Shown here: piece after piece, positions 49,931 to 57,972 of the stretch
How positions within the stretch are numbered: the stretch's first letter is position 1
How the letters are laid out: every line of letters starts with the position of its first letter
IMG/VR virus record: IMGVR_UViG_3300037258_000514
Span: 1 to 64,000 of that record
Strand: one strand, 5' to 3'
Length of the DNA: 64,000 nt
From: a virus
Position numbers and translations under genes: made by a program
The notes under the pieces: model-generated
Told to the model about the DNA's origin: nothing
What the model saw: only the letters and a program-made list of their open reading frames with translations
Databases searched by the model: none

Positions 49931-50051
49931 GATGCACTTCCAATCCGGAAGTTATTATTAGTTTTCTTCCTTGCCACCAGTTATGTACACCGATATAAAA
50001 ACATCCATCTATAATATTAGTTGTTTTGTATATCGTAAACTGTTTCGTCAT
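49923..50051 (-). CDS. Truncated GIY-YIG domain peptide (42 aa)
   Basis: The frame starts with an ATGA overlap on the previous gene and ends with TAG beside the next start, with TAA five codons later. Residues about 5-22 read Thr-Ile-Tyr-Lys-Thr-Thr-Asn and Phe-Tyr-Ile-Gly-Val-His, the opening of a GIY-YIG nuclease; the catalytic Arg and Glu parts are gone. It is a remnant of a homing endonuclease that has kept its coupled reading frame. Confidence 0.55.
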   Translation of the reverse strand: MTKQFTIYKTTNIIDGCFYIGVHNWWQGRKLIITSGLEVHHA

Positions 50052-50425
50052 ATATTCTTCTCATGCCCGTGACAAAGAATATGTCCGCACGTTGTGCAAT
50101 AAAGTTCATTCTCAATGTCATCAGGTCTAAAGTCAATGTCATGTGGAGCGAAGCCGTGCCGCTCTGCTGCTCTATCTTCTAACAGCCAAAGTACGTTTTG
50201 TAAAAATCTAATAGAATGATCGTTGTTAATATGCTGATGTTGATTGTTGAGATAACGAAATCTATGTATGAGTGCACGGATGTTATCTTGAATATTTGTT
50301 CCGGAGTGGCTTCCTACGTTTCCTGGATAACCGTCTCCTTCACGCTTCATAAAATCAAGCTGTTGGGGAAGACCTCCGTCATAACTATCAAGTAAGTAAC
50401 TATGTCCAGGATCGAGTACTATCAT
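50048..50425 (-). CDS. Conserved phage/bacterial protein, unknown function
   Basis: The 125-residue product has Asp-Pro-Gly-His near the start, a Phe-x-Lys-Arg-Glu-Gly segment, Ser-Gly-Thr-Asn-x-Gln-Asp, Tyr-Leu-Asn-Asn-Gln and Glu-Asp-Arg-Ala-Ala-Glu-Arg-His-Gly. This order is known from many uncharacterised proteins of bacteria and phages. A CxxC and His-rich tail (Cys-Thr-Thr-Cys-Gly-His) is added here. It overlaps the next gene upstream by 4 bases. No function can be assigned. Confidence 0.6.
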   Translation of the reverse strand: MIVLDPGHSYLLDSYDGGLPQQLDFMKREGDGYPGNVGSHSGTNIQDNIRALIHRFRYLNNQHQHINNDHSIRFLQNVLWLLEDRAAERHGFAPHDIDFRPDDIENELYCTTCGHILCHGHEKNI

Positions 50426-50652
50426 TTAAGTATGTTCTTTCTTTGTTCTTCCATAAGCGCTGCGCACTCAATTGCGTCGAGCATTTTCTGATCGTTAAGT
50501 GTATTTAAACCTAGACGAATACGTTCTTGTATCCATGCTAAGATTGCTACTTGCGCGGCAGGATCTCGTGCAAGGAGAACAAACATTAATTCATCATCTC
50601 CAGCTCGATTAAAACAACTATTTGGATTAGCTACTTCTTCATTTTTTCTCAT
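50422..50652 (-). CDS. Conserved small protein, unknown function
   Basis: The 76-residue product has Asp-Glu-Leu-Met-Phe-Val-Leu-Leu-Ala-Arg-Asp-Pro-Ala-Ala and Trp-Ile-Gln-Glu-Arg-Ile-x-Leu-Gly-Leu-Asn, a pattern frequently found beside the DPGH protein coded next to it. Both genes couple by overlap. They probably act together, but how is unknown. Confidence 0.6.
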   Translation of the reverse strand: MRKNEEVANPNSCFNRAGDDELMFVLLARDPAAQVAILAWIQERIRLGLNTLNDQKMLDAIECAALMEEQRKNILK

Positions 50653-51707
50653 CTGTATTTCCTTATTGATGGTGCAAGATTTTGCTCAATCTTAGTCCAA
50701 CGCGTAATAGCATCCTGTTTAATATTTGCAAGTAGTTCGTCGAGCAAAACATAATCTTGCTTTTCGCGTGCTGTCTCTATTTGATCTTTTAAAGCTTTTG
50801 CAGTTTCTTTTGGATAAGCACCACTACTTTGGAGCCACTCCACCATTGATATTTCATCATCAATTCCATATCCAAAAATAATTCTAAATGAAGCTTCGCG
50901 AAAGGGCATGGCTACACTACACTTCTTAACTCTAGCGAGTACGTCTACGCCAACCGGTCTTTCTTCGCCTAATGACTGACGAGTTATTTTACCTTCTTCT
51001 CTAAGCCAAACGATTTGACTTGCATAGAAGTTAAGTGCTCTCCCTCCTGAGCGCGTAGATTGCTCACCGAAAGATACACCAATTGCATCACGAAGCTGAC
51101 TAATAATCCCTAGTGTACAATTAGCTCTAGTAATGTCTCGAGCAAGCACACGGAATAAAGCTGACATCTTCTTAGCCTTAGCTGTACCATAACTTCCGCC
51201 TTCTTCATCCCCGCGTTTCTTAATCTCTCCGTAACGCTCTAGTTCATCTTTATCGCTTAATGAATCGAGAGAATCCAGAATGTATAACTTAGGTCTTGTA
51301 TCATCTACTTTTCTATCTTTTTCTTTCTTCTTTGGATCACCGTTGATAAACTCTGTAAAATCAAACTGAAAGTCTTCAACTGTCTCAAGTGGTTCATCTG
51401 GAAGAGCTACTTCTGGAGGGAAACCTATACTTTCAGCAAAGTCACGTTCGAAGCGCGATTCGGCTTCTCCATAACGCATATCACAATTAGGTCCGAAGGT
51501 ACGTTTGAAGTTTGCGAATGCCTCAAACGCTTGCAAAGTCTTTCCGCTGCTTCTATCGCCTACAAGATTAAAAACACGCTTGCAAGCCCAACCTCCACCG
51601 AGCGCTAAATTTAGTAAAGTACTGCCTGTTGAAAAGAATTTTGTTAAGGGAACTGGAGAGTTTTTTAACTGCTCTTTTTCATCTTTCGAAGTGGTTTCAT
51701 TAGCCAT
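50649..51707 (-). CDS. recA: RecA/UvsX-like recombinase
   Basis: The 352-residue protein has Walker A Gly-Asp-Arg-Ser-Ser-Gly-Lys-Thr (50-57), Glu76/Glu78 region for the catalytic carboxylate, Walker B Leu-Tyr-Ile-Leu-Asp-Ser-Leu-Asp near 142, and Ile-Ser-Gln-Leu-Arg near 204 followed by Gly-Gly-Arg-Ala-Leu. This is the RecA-fold recombinase core; the N-terminal domain is short and the C-terminus is Lys/Glu-rich helix. It would drive strand exchange with the SSB and SbcCD-like products. Its start lies inside the preceding small gene. Confidence 0.9.
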   Translation of the reverse strand: MANETTSKDEKEQLKNSPVPLTKFFSTGSTLLNLALGGGWACKRVFNLVGDRSSGKTLQAFEAFANFKRTFGPNCDMRYGEAESRFERDFAESIGFPPEVALPDEPLETVEDFQFDFTEFINGDPKKKEKDRKVDDTRPKLYILDSLDSLSDKDELERYGEIKKRGDEEGGSYGTAKAKKMSALFRVLARDITRANCTLGIISQLRDAIGVSFGEQSTRSGGRALNFYASQIVWLREEGKITRQSLGEERPVGVDVLARVKKCSVAMPFREASFRIIFGYGIDDEISMVEWLQSSGAYPKETAKALKDQIETAREKQDYVLLDELLANIKQDAITRWTKIEQNLAPSIRKYR

Positions 51708-51841
51708 TCGTAAGCCTCTTCACGAGAATCAAATATCGCAATACTAGTGGGTACCACTGATTTAACTTTCGCAATTGTTCTAAGATCACCCACTGTTGTT
51801 CTATAACCGATCCACACACGATCAGTTCTGCGCTTAGCCAT
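51665..51841 (-). CDS. Small basic protein, unknown
   Basis: I chose ATG 51841, behind GAAGGAGATT; the frame from 51874 has no ribosome-binding site. The 58-residue product has Trp-Ile-Gly-Tyr-Arg, a 'vv.tsiaifdsreeAyewl' alpha/beta segment and a Lys-rich tail. It overlaps the RecA start by 43 bases. Possibly a small regulator; no family known. Confidence 0.5.
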   Translation of the reverse strand: MAKRRTDRVWIGYRTTVGDLRTIAKVKSVVPTSIAIFDSREEAYEWLMKPLRKMKKSS

Positions 51842-52103
51842 GCACGTAATCTCCTTCTGCCCTTGCACTTCCATGTTCAGTAATATGGAACACTGAAGTG
51901 TCCTCTATCTTGGGAGGTTCTTTACTAGGCCAGTAAGAAGAATTTTTGGGTAGTGTTCGCAAATATTCTTGCATCTCAGCAAGCTTTTGAACCATCGCTT
52001 TATCAAAACGTTTCTTATCTATATCAGCAAATGATAGGGCTGCTTTTACTCCTGCAAGAGCTAATCTTCGTCTGCGCTCTGCGTATTGTCCTTGATCAAG
52101 CAT
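51834..52103 (-). CDS. Small helical protein, unknown
   Basis: The 89-residue product is Arg/Ala-rich helix for the first 50 residues, then a Pro/Ser region and a His/Gly tail. ATG overlaps the stop of the gene before it (TAATG) and its own end overlaps the next start. Nothing identifies its role. Confidence 0.5.
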   Translation of the reverse strand: MLDQGQYAERRRRLALAGVKAALSFADIDKKRFDKAMVQKLAEMQEYLRTLPKNSSYWPSKEPPKIEDTSVFHITEHGSARAEGDYVHG

Positions 52104-52765
52104 TAAAATCCTAATCTCAACTCTCTAATTTTGTAAGGATCGCTCATTGCCCACGCAACAATTTCTGGCATCCACGTATCGAGAGTGAAATAATCAGCCC
52201 ACTGTTTTAACCTGTCGAGTTTCCTTCTTGTATCAGCTACCGATATGTCGTTAAGAGGTTTCATCTTTGAAAGTGCCCCCTTTGTTCCATCAATCTTCTT
52301 CAAGGCCCACGCTCTGCCGAGCCCACGACTTGTTAGTAAGTTGTGTTGTTTGTATTGATTTACTTGTAGTGGAGGAAGGTCACACTCAAAAGCTCGTTCT
52401 TCATAGTGCATACATCTGCCTGTTACAACATCCAGATTACGACACCAATCACCTGTATGATCCTGCTGTAGATCTGAGAATAGAAGAAATTCTTTTTCGT
52501 TTACTTTTACTTTAAACTCAAGTGTAGCCTCCTTTACGCGCTTAGTTTCATCAGGTAAGTAATTAAGAGCATATCGCTTACAACATGCTCCGCACTTTTC
52601 AGGACAATCTAGTTCGCGAAAGATCATTGGACTTACTACAAGGGGTTTAGGCGTAATTGTAAAGAGACTGTAATTAATCGTCTTCCGCGTAACAGCAGCG
52701 AAAAATCGTGTAAATAATCTATCTAAGTCGGCAGGATCTGTTTTGTGCCCGATATGAATGAGCAT
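52103..52765 (-). CDS. YkgJ-family cysteine-cluster protein
   Basis: The 220-residue protein has Cys-Pro-Glu-Lys-Cys-Gly-Ala-Cys-Cys near 54-62, and later Trp-Cys-Arg-Asn and Arg-Cys-Met-His-Tyr...Cys-Asp-Leu-Pro-Pro. This matches the metal- or Fe-S-binding pattern CxxxCxxCC ... C ... C ... C of YkgJ-like proteins. The function of the family is not settled. The long C-terminal helical region is extra. Confidence 0.7.
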   Translation of the reverse strand: MLIHIGHKTDPADLDRLFTRFFAAVTRKTINYSLFTITPKPLVVSPMIFRELDCPEKCGACCKRYALNYLPDETKRVKEATLEFKVKVNEKEFLLFSDLQQDHTGDWCRNLDVVTGRCMHYEERAFECDLPPLQVNQYKQHNLLTSRGLGRAWALKKIDGTKGALSKMKPLNDISVADTRRKLDRLKQWADYFTLDTWMPEIVAWAMSDPYKIRELRLGF

Positions 52766-52767
52766 TA

Positions 52768-53052
52768 CTACACCCTATTAATTCCATCTACAACAACAAA
52801 ATCTGAATCATCTTGCCATCCGTACTTTGAAGCAAAAGCTTTTGCCGCTGTATGAAACAAACGCATTGATGTTTCAGCAAAAACAACTTTACCATCAGGT
52901 AAAGTAATAGCAAATGATATAGATGGTTTACCAGACGTCATCCCTCCCGCTAAACCGCCTATCTTTATATCATTATCTGCTATGATAACATTCTCGCGCG
53001 GTATACCTTCAAGCATACCGTCACCTGCTAAGAAGATCTTCAAAAGAGCCAT
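52768..53052 (-). CDS. Small alpha/beta protein, unknown
   Basis: The 94-residue product has 'isfaitlpdGkvvfaEtsmrlf..aakafa.kyg', a pattern seen in small uncharacterised phage proteins. It ends in TAG followed at once by TAA. Its start lies directly beside the queF stop. No function can be assigned. Confidence 0.5.
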   Translation of the reverse strand: MALLKIFLAGDGMLEGIPRENVIIADNDIKIGGLAGGMTSGKPSISFAITLPDGKVVFAETSMRLFHTAAKAFASKYGWQDDSDFVVVDGINRV

Positions 53053-53496
53053 TTACTTCATTTCCTTTTGAAGTCTCACATGAGGCTGAAAGGAAATTCC
53101 TCCTCTTGGATAAAACCTGCCTATTACATTAATCCAGTGTGGCCGTAAGAAGTTAAACAAATCCGCTGCAATGCGATTTGTTACGTCTTCATGAAAAGCT
53201 CCTGAATTACGGAAAGAGAATAGATATAGTTTTAAACTCTTACTCTCTACGCATAGCGTATCTGGTGAGTATGTGATCTCAATTGTCGCAAAATCGGGTT
53301 GTCCTGTTTTTGGACAAAGACAAGTAAATTCAGGAGCTTTTATTTCAATTGTGTACTCGTGCTTCTGCTGAGGGTTTGAAAAAGATTCAAGAAGTGTTGG
53401 ATTGTAGTAAACTTCGTACTTCGTATCCCCACTTCCTAAAGACTTTAAATTTGGTGGAGGAGGAACAGGAGGATAGTCTTCTTTTGTTATGGTCAT
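53053..53496 (-). CDS. queF: QueF, 7-cyano-7-deazaguanine reductase
   Basis: The 147-residue, type I (single-domain) protein has Cys61-Pro-Lys-Thr-Gly-Gln-Pro-Asp68-Phe-Ala, the catalytic Cys and Asp at the standard spacing of seven. The family motif Glu-Ser-Lys-Ser-Leu-Lys-Leu-Tyr lies at 84-91, and Phe-His-Glu-Asp follows near 101. QueF reduces preQ0 to preQ1 with NADPH. Both catalytic residues are kept, so activity is expected. With QueE and QueD it marks a deazaguanine route; preQ1-type DNA bases are known in some phages. Confidence 0.85.
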   Translation of the reverse strand: MTITKEDYPPVPPPPNLKSLGSGDTKYEVYYNPTLLESFSNPQQKHEYTIEIKAPEFTCLCPKTGQPDFATIEITYSPDTLCVESKSLKLYLFSFRNSGAFHEDVTNRIAADLFNFLRPHWINVIGRFYPRGGISFQPHVRLQKEMK

Positions 53497-53768
53497 TATT
53501 TTATCTCATACTTTACTAAGAATTCTTCGAACGAGTTAGGTATGTCGTTAATTTCTCGAGCCTTAAGAGACGGAGTGCTTTTGATCGAAGATTCGATCTC
53601 CAGCACTCTCATGTCAGGATTCATCTCTCTTTCAATACGTTCACTAAGTGTTTTTACAACGGATTCTTCTGCTTCAGCTCTTACTTCATTTTTAAGCTGA
53701 TCGACGAAACTTTGATGTTTTCGTTGAAGATGCTCAGTTGTTAAGGGATCGTATTGAAATTGTTCCAT
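53496..53768 (-). CDS. Acidic helical protein, unknown
   Basis: The 90-residue product is Glu-rich and predicted helical (Glu-Val-Arg-Ala-Glu-Ala-Glu-Glu). It overlaps the queF start by one base. No family recognised. Confidence 0.5.
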   Translation of the reverse strand: MEQFQYDPLTTEHLQRKHQSFVDQLKNEVRAEAEESVVKTLSERIEREMNPDMRVLEIESSIKSTPSLKAREINDIPNSFEEFLVKYEIK

Positions 53769-53771
53769 TGG

Positions 53772-54014
53772 TTACCTATCTCCTCTAACACTAGGCATTG
53801 GACCGTTTGTGTTTGGTTTCTTTGGTTGCACGGCACCTGCTTCAACAATTGATAATTCTTCAATATCAAAAGTCGATGTTTTAACTGGTTCACCATCTTT
53901 AATTTCTTGTGGCTGAATAGTTAAGCGAATACAACCGTTTATCCATGTTGTATAAGCTACAACTATTCCGGTAAGACCAGTTACACGATCTTTAACTTTA
54001 TCACCTAAATTCAT
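53772..54014 (-). CDS. Conserved small beta-barrel-like protein
   Basis: The 80-residue product has Leu-Gly-Asp-Lys-Val-Lys-Asp-Arg-Val-Thr-Gly-Leu-Thr-Gly-Ile-Val and Asn-Gly-Cys-Ile-Arg-Leu-Thr-Ile-Gln-Pro, a pattern found in many small phage proteins of unknown function. It likely forms a small SH3-like barrel. One-base overlap with the next gene upstream. Confidence 0.6.
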   Translation of the reverse strand: MNLGDKVKDRVTGLTGIVVAYTTWINGCIRLTIQPQEIKDGEPVKTSTFDIEELSIVEAGAVQPKKPNTNGPMPSVRGDR

Positions 54015-54250
54015 TATGCAGCCGCCTGTATAACTTTCTTACCACGTGTTACGCGAATTGTTTTTGCAACGTTTCCGTCAGCTGTCAGGAAGTAGAAGAA
54101 TCCTTTTTCGGGAACAAATGCTCCTGAAGCTACAACTGTGCGATCCTTTGTTTTTCTATCTTGTGCTACAACATCACTACCAGAAATAAAGTAGCGAAAA
54201 CCTTCTTGACGCTTAATGTTAGTTTTAGCAACTACTGTTGACTCTGCCAT
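54014..54250 (-). CDS. Small beta-rich basic protein, unknown
   Basis: The 78-residue product alternates short strands with Lys/Arg and has Gly-Phe-Arg-Tyr-Phe-Ile-Ser-Gly-Ser-Asp near the start. AAGGAG lies upstream of the ATG. The roughly 50-base gap before it is A+T-rich, with no clear hairpin. Confidence 0.5.
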   Translation of the reverse strand: MAESTVVAKTNIKRQEGFRYFISGSDVVAQDRKTKDRTVVASGAFVPEKGFFYFLTADGNVAKTIRVTRGKKVIQAAA

Positions 54251-54300
54251 TGTGTTATTTCTCCTTTAATTTTATAGTAAAAACGTAGTGCTACCGCCTT

Positions 54301-55089
54301 TTATCTTACATTCATAATCTTGTGCATCTGAACCGAAATTCTCCAGTTTGGAAATTTCTTCTGCCAGTCTAAACATAATTTGAGATTCGTCATATTAACT
54401 TTATTTTCAAAGTTAATTGGTTGCAGCCATACTAGCTGATGTTTTAAAATCTCTTCAGGTAGTTGATAAGGATCAAATTTTTCATCTACAAGTAATTTTA
54501 TTTCATTTGCAATCTTTAACATTTCAGGCAAAGCCTTAAATTTTGGTGAACATGTAATCCATATATATGCGTGAGAATCGAAACTAGTAAAGGTTTTATT
54601 TAATGGAATTGTTCCTGAAGTCTCAAGTCGGATTTCTTTTCCTGCATTATGAAGTATATCAACAAGTGATGTTAATGGATGCATCATAGGTTCGCCTCCT
54701 GAAATGCAAACGTACTTAACTTCTTGCGGAAGTAATGCAATTATTTCGTAAGCAAATAAGCGTTCTTTTACTCTATAGTCTGTATCACACTCCATTGTTC
54801 GCCCGTCAAGTATTGTACACTTTTCTGTGTAAATAGGTAGAAGCGCGCTCTTTTCTTGAAAATATTTCGCTACAGCACAATTCGGCTTATGTCCAATATC
54901 CGGATCACAGTCGCTTGTACATTTATCAGGTTGAACAGGATTTTCATAACGCTCTTTTGAATAAGGCTTACCAACAGTACAACCGGCTAACCTAATGAAT
55001 GTCTGTAATTGACCACTATACGTTCCTTCACCTTGAGGTGATGTAAAAATTTCTGCTATTGGATATTTATATTCTTTAGATTTAAACAT
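54301..55089 (-). CDS. queE: QueE, 7-carboxy-7-deazaguanine synthase
   Basis: The 262-residue protein starts with Ile-Phe-Thr-Ser-Pro-Gln-Gly-Glu-Gly and Phe-Ile-Arg-Leu-Ala-Gly-Cys37, typical for QueE. Between Cys37 and Cys-Asp-Thr-Asp (Cys101) lies an insert of about 60 residues with Cys57, Cys61, Cys71 and Cys91, longer than in the E. coli or B. subtilis enzymes. Ile-Ser-Gly-Gly-Glu-Pro (129-134) and Glu-Thr-Ser-Gly-Thr near 155 are the SAM-binding motifs. It forms CDG from the QueD product, using a [4Fe-4S] cluster. The extra Cys residues could bind an added metal. Confidence 0.85.
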   Translation of the reverse strand: MFKSKEYKYPIAEIFTSPQGEGTYSGQLQTFIRLAGCTVGKPYSKERYENPVQPDKCTSDCDPDIGHKPNCAVAKYFQEKSALLPIYTEKCTILDGRTMECDTDYRVKERLFAYEIIALLPQEVKYVCISGGEPMMHPLTSLVDILHNAGKEIRLETSGTIPLNKTFTSFDSHAYIWITCSPKFKALPEMLKIANEIKLLVDEKFDPYQLPEEILKHQLVWLQPINFENKVNMTNLKLCLDWQKKFPNWRISVQMHKIMNVR

Positions 55090-55144
55090 GTTTTACCTGT
55101 TTGTTTTCCTTTCCATTAGTAATCCATGTAGAGCCGACTAACAT

Positions 55145-56224
55145 TTATTTTGGTGGTCCTGTTTGAAATCTTGCTTTCAATCGTGAGATACCGTCTCCTG
55201 CTGCTTGAGGTTCAGCTGTGACTGTTGCAACCACAGGTTGGGTTTGTTGTGCAACCACAGGTTGCGCAGTTACTGCCGGAGCAGAACCATTTGTCAGATC
55301 GCGGCTAAAGTCGCAATCACCCTGGTGATTACCAACAAAGGCGCATCCCCATACTCTCCCGCCTGCCTTCATTGACTTGTTACAAAATTCAGGAGGAGTT
55401 AAGACAAGAGGTACAGTAGGCGGAACTGGTTGCTGTACTTGGACTTGCTGAGCTTGCGGCTGTTGTATTTCAGTTCGTGGAGGGCGATCAGACTGTACAG
55501 CTTGCGGCGGCACTTGTTGCGTTTGTTCTGGTTCGGCATTCTTTTCCTTCTCCGGAACATTACCCTCAAACAAGTGCTTCATCTCATCGTAATCTCTATA
55601 CAAGAGAACAGTTGGAAGAGGATTGTTGACAATAATATCCAAGTAGTGATCTTCAATTACTGACTGCCTACGAGCAAGCTGTGGTGCAGAATATTTTGTT
55701 GTCTCACCCTCACCTGTCTTATCAAAGTAAACATCATAGCCAAGTGTTGGATGGTCTATATGATAAATCTCACCTGATTCGCGATCCTTGCAGATCTTTG
55801 AGATATCTCTATCCAACGTCCACGGCATTGACCAGACCATTGGATTTTCGTTCTTGTCTTCTTCTTTCCTATCAATTACCCATACAAGAACGCGTCGCTT
55901 GGGTTTGAACTCTGATGCATCATCACGTCCCTGTGCTTCTGCCTGTAGTTGAAATTCGCATATAGGACAAGCCATGCGCATCATCTTGTTTAAGCAGAGA
56001 ACAGTTCCACCCTCAGGACTCGCATCGTAATGCACCCAAACATCATAACCATGATGCGTTGCGCCATCCCATGTTGGGGGAGCAATACGAATTGAGTTTT
56101 CATCCTTACGTGCTCCGTAAGTGTTAAACTGATCCTTGATAATACCTATGTAAGTGTTACCTGATTGATTCGCTCGTTTTGCCCAATTGGCCTCTTCACG
56201 TGGTTTGTAAACGAAATTTGCCAT
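55145..56224 (-). CDS. Single-stranded DNA-binding protein (gp32-like)
   Basis: The 359-residue protein has an N-terminal Lys/Arg region, an OB-like core and Cys-Pro-Ile-Cys near 85, reminiscent of phage SSBs with a zinc site. The C-terminal third is Gln/Pro-rich linker with Cys-x(n)-Cys-x(n)-His-x(n)-Cys (second zinc-like site near 290-310) and a short basic end. Its position between clamp loader and queE in the replication arm supports SSB. Unlike typical SSBs it has no acidic C-terminal tip. Confidence 0.6.
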   Translation of the reverse strand: MANFVYKPREEANWAKRANQSGNTYIGIIKDQFNTYGARKDENSIRIAPPTWDGATHHGYDVWVHYDASPEGGTVLCLNKMMRMACPICEFQLQAEAQGRDDASEFKPKRRVLVWVIDRKEEDKNENPMVWSMPWTLDRDISKICKDRESGEIYHIDHPTLGYDVYFDKTGEGETTKYSAPQLARRQSVIEDHYLDIIVNNPLPTVLLYRDYDEMKHLFEGNVPEKEKNAEPEQTQQVPPQAVQSDRPPRTEIQQPQAQQVQVQQPVPPTVPLVLTPPEFCNKSMKAGGRVWGCAFVGNHQGDCDFSRDLTNGSAPAVTAQPVVAQQTQPVVATVTAEPQAAGDGISRLKARFQTGPPK

Positions 56225-56232
56225 CGCTGCGT

Positions 56233-56364
56233 TTATTCCTTTCCTCTAAATTTTCTTTGCCAAACTTGAAAGTCTTGGAGTGAACGTAAGATTGCGGATG
56301 ACCATAATCGCAGCGCTATGTACACTGTAAATATACCAAGAACTATCTCTAAAGCAATTTTCAT
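56233..56364 (-). CDS. Small membrane protein (43 aa)
   Basis: The frame starts at ATG 56364 and codes a hydrophobic segment (about residues 2-22) followed by a basic, Gln/Arg-rich tail. It lies in an otherwise empty 151-base gap between two genes and ends with GAA TAA near the ribosome-binding site of the SSB gene. One transmembrane helix with positive tail. Role unknown. Confidence 0.5.
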   Translation of the reverse strand: MKIALEIVLGIFTVYIALRLWSSAILRSLQDFQVWQRKFRGKE

Positions 56365-56375
56365 TCATTTACCTT

Positions 56376-56873
56376 TTATTCTTTAATATCTGCAAGGCCT
56401 CTAATTTCACGCCGTCGCTTTGTTCTCACGTAATCTGTAGTCAAAAAACCATTACTTAATAAATCGGCTGCCACTCTAATTTGTGATGATTTAGTTCTCA
56501 TTGCTTCCTGCATTGACGACCACAATGCTGCATCGAGTCTTGCTTGACTAAGTTTGTTTTGACTTGTTTTATACAAGTCGTATAAAGGCAGTTGAGAATC
56601 AATTGTTGACTCAGAACGCGCTTTTCCGTTATCACCTGGCACTATTCTTAACTGCTGCGCAATATTAGCTTTTGTTCGATCAAACTCTTCTTTCGCTGAA
56701 TCACGCAGCTCATTTGCAATTGCTACACACTCACCTGCATCCTGAACAAGTACCGGAATCTCTATAAGTTCTTCGTCAATGTCGAGCAATTCCAAGCGAC
56801 GTTTAGAACGAAACCACAAATATTTTTCAGTTCTAAATGACGGTACTAAATCAGAATCTTTATTATCTTCCAT
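56376..56873 (-). CDS. Helical protein, possible recombination mediator
   Basis: The 165-residue product is helical throughout: residues 25-65 are acidic, 90-135 are Leu/Ser/Ala-rich and the end is basic (Arg-Arg-Arg-Glu-Ile-Arg). Length, composition and position next to clamp loader and SSB resemble UvsY-type recombination mediators of phages, but I see no diagnostic motif. Treat as hypothetical. Confidence 0.4.
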   Translation of the reverse strand: MEDNKDSDLVPSFRTEKYLWFRSKRRLELLDIDEELIEIPVLVQDAGECVAIANELRDSAKEEFDRTKANIAQQLRIVPGDNGKARSESTIDSQLPLYDLYKTSQNKLSQARLDAALWSSMQEAMRTKSSQIRVAADLLSNGFLTTDYVRTKRRREIRGLADIKE

Positions 56874-56934
56874 TGTAATTATACCAATTACTTATGATTG
56901 TTTAAGCAGCGTCTCATATGATTTAACGCAATAC

Positions 56935-57972
56935 TTAATTTCCCCACAGCACTTGTCCTATACCGGAGTACAACTGAACTTTCTTATTCCAACTTCCATT
57001 TGTTTCCGAAATTGATCTAAGCAATTTCCAGATTTGTTGCGCGTTTTCAGTGTCTTTACTACGTGATAAAGATGAAGTTAAGATGTTGAGAATGTGACTA
57101 TGTGCTGCTGTAAAATCTTCAATGTTTCCGAGCATCTTTGTAATCATTCCCCAATCACGTCCACCCTTTGCAAGATACACACCAAGTGCAGCAGCAGGAG
57201 AGTTATCTGATTCTACTTCAACAATTATTTGAGAGAGATCGTCTCTTGATTTTACAGCATGTCCTGCCTGAAGGATGGATAAAGCGTTGCGGGCACTTCC
57301 ATCTGCCGCTTGAACAATCGCATTAAATACATCATCTACAACTGTCCACTTCTCAACTTCGCAAACAAGAGTAAGAAGCTTTTCAATATCACGCGCTTTT
57401 AGTGGTTTAAGCGCAACAGGATAGCATCTACCCTTCTTGACCGTTAGCTTTACTGCTTCTGGCTCTGTTGTGCAGAGCGCCCAGTAAAGAAACAGAGGAG
57501 GTTCTTCGATTGGCTTTAGCAAAGGTTCCCAAGCCTTATCGGACAAGTTGTGACACTCGTCTACGATAATCATTCTGTTTTTCTGTCCTGGTATGACAAG
57601 AGAAGGAAAACAAGAATTTTCAACGAGCCTTCTTGTATCATCTACACCGCTATTGCTAGCAGCGTCCATCTCCTGGATAAAAGCATTTACTTCCTTTGCA
57701 ATAATTCTCGCTAGAGTTGTCTTGCCTACACCTGTTGGTCCTGTAAATAAAAATGCATGCGGATGCGCATCGCCTTTCATTGCTTCAGCTAAGGCTTTAA
57801 TGCAAAGTTCATTCCCAATAACTTCCTCAAACACTTCAGGACGATATTTTGTAATCAATGGCAAAGACATTTTCTTCCTTTGTTTCTCTTCTCTATAATC
57901 GTCGAGTTCGATTGCTTGTTGTACTTCAAATAGCGGTTCTTCGTCTTTTGGATACGTATAAGGAACGCGCAT
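56935..57972 (-). CDS. Clamp loader ATPase (DnaX/RFC-like)
   Basis: From ATG 57972 (TAATG overlap with the GIY-YIG stop) the protein has 345 residues. A second ATG at 57870, behind AAGGAAG, begins Met-Ser-Leu-Pro-Leu-Ile-Thr-Lys-Tyr-Arg-Pro, the usual opening of clamp loaders, and may be the true start. Walker A is Gly-Pro-Thr-Gly-Val-Gly-Lys-Thr (78-85) and Walker B Ile-Ile-Val-Asp-Glu-Cys-His-Asn. Sensor residues are Thr-Thr-Glu-Pro and Gly-Ser-Ala-Arg-Asn. It would load the DnaN-like clamp coded at 61443. Only one loader gene is visible, so it may form homopentamers. Confidence 0.85.
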   Translation of the reverse strand: MRVPYTYPKDEEPLFEVQQAIELDDYREEKQRKKMSLPLITKYRPEVFEEVIGNELCIKALAEAMKGDAHPHAFLFTGPTGVGKTTLARIIAKEVNAFIQEMDAASNSGVDDTRRLVENSCFPSLVIPGQKNRMIIVDECHNLSDKAWEPLLKPIEEPPLFLYWALCTTEPEAVKLTVKKGRCYPVALKPLKARDIEKLLTLVCEVEKWTVVDDVFNAIVQAADGSARNALSILQAGHAVKSRDDLSQIIVEVESDNSPAAALGVYLAKGGRDWGMITKMLGNIEDFTAAHSHILNILTSSLSRSKDTENAQQIWKLLRSISETNGSWNKKVQLYSGIGQVLWGN

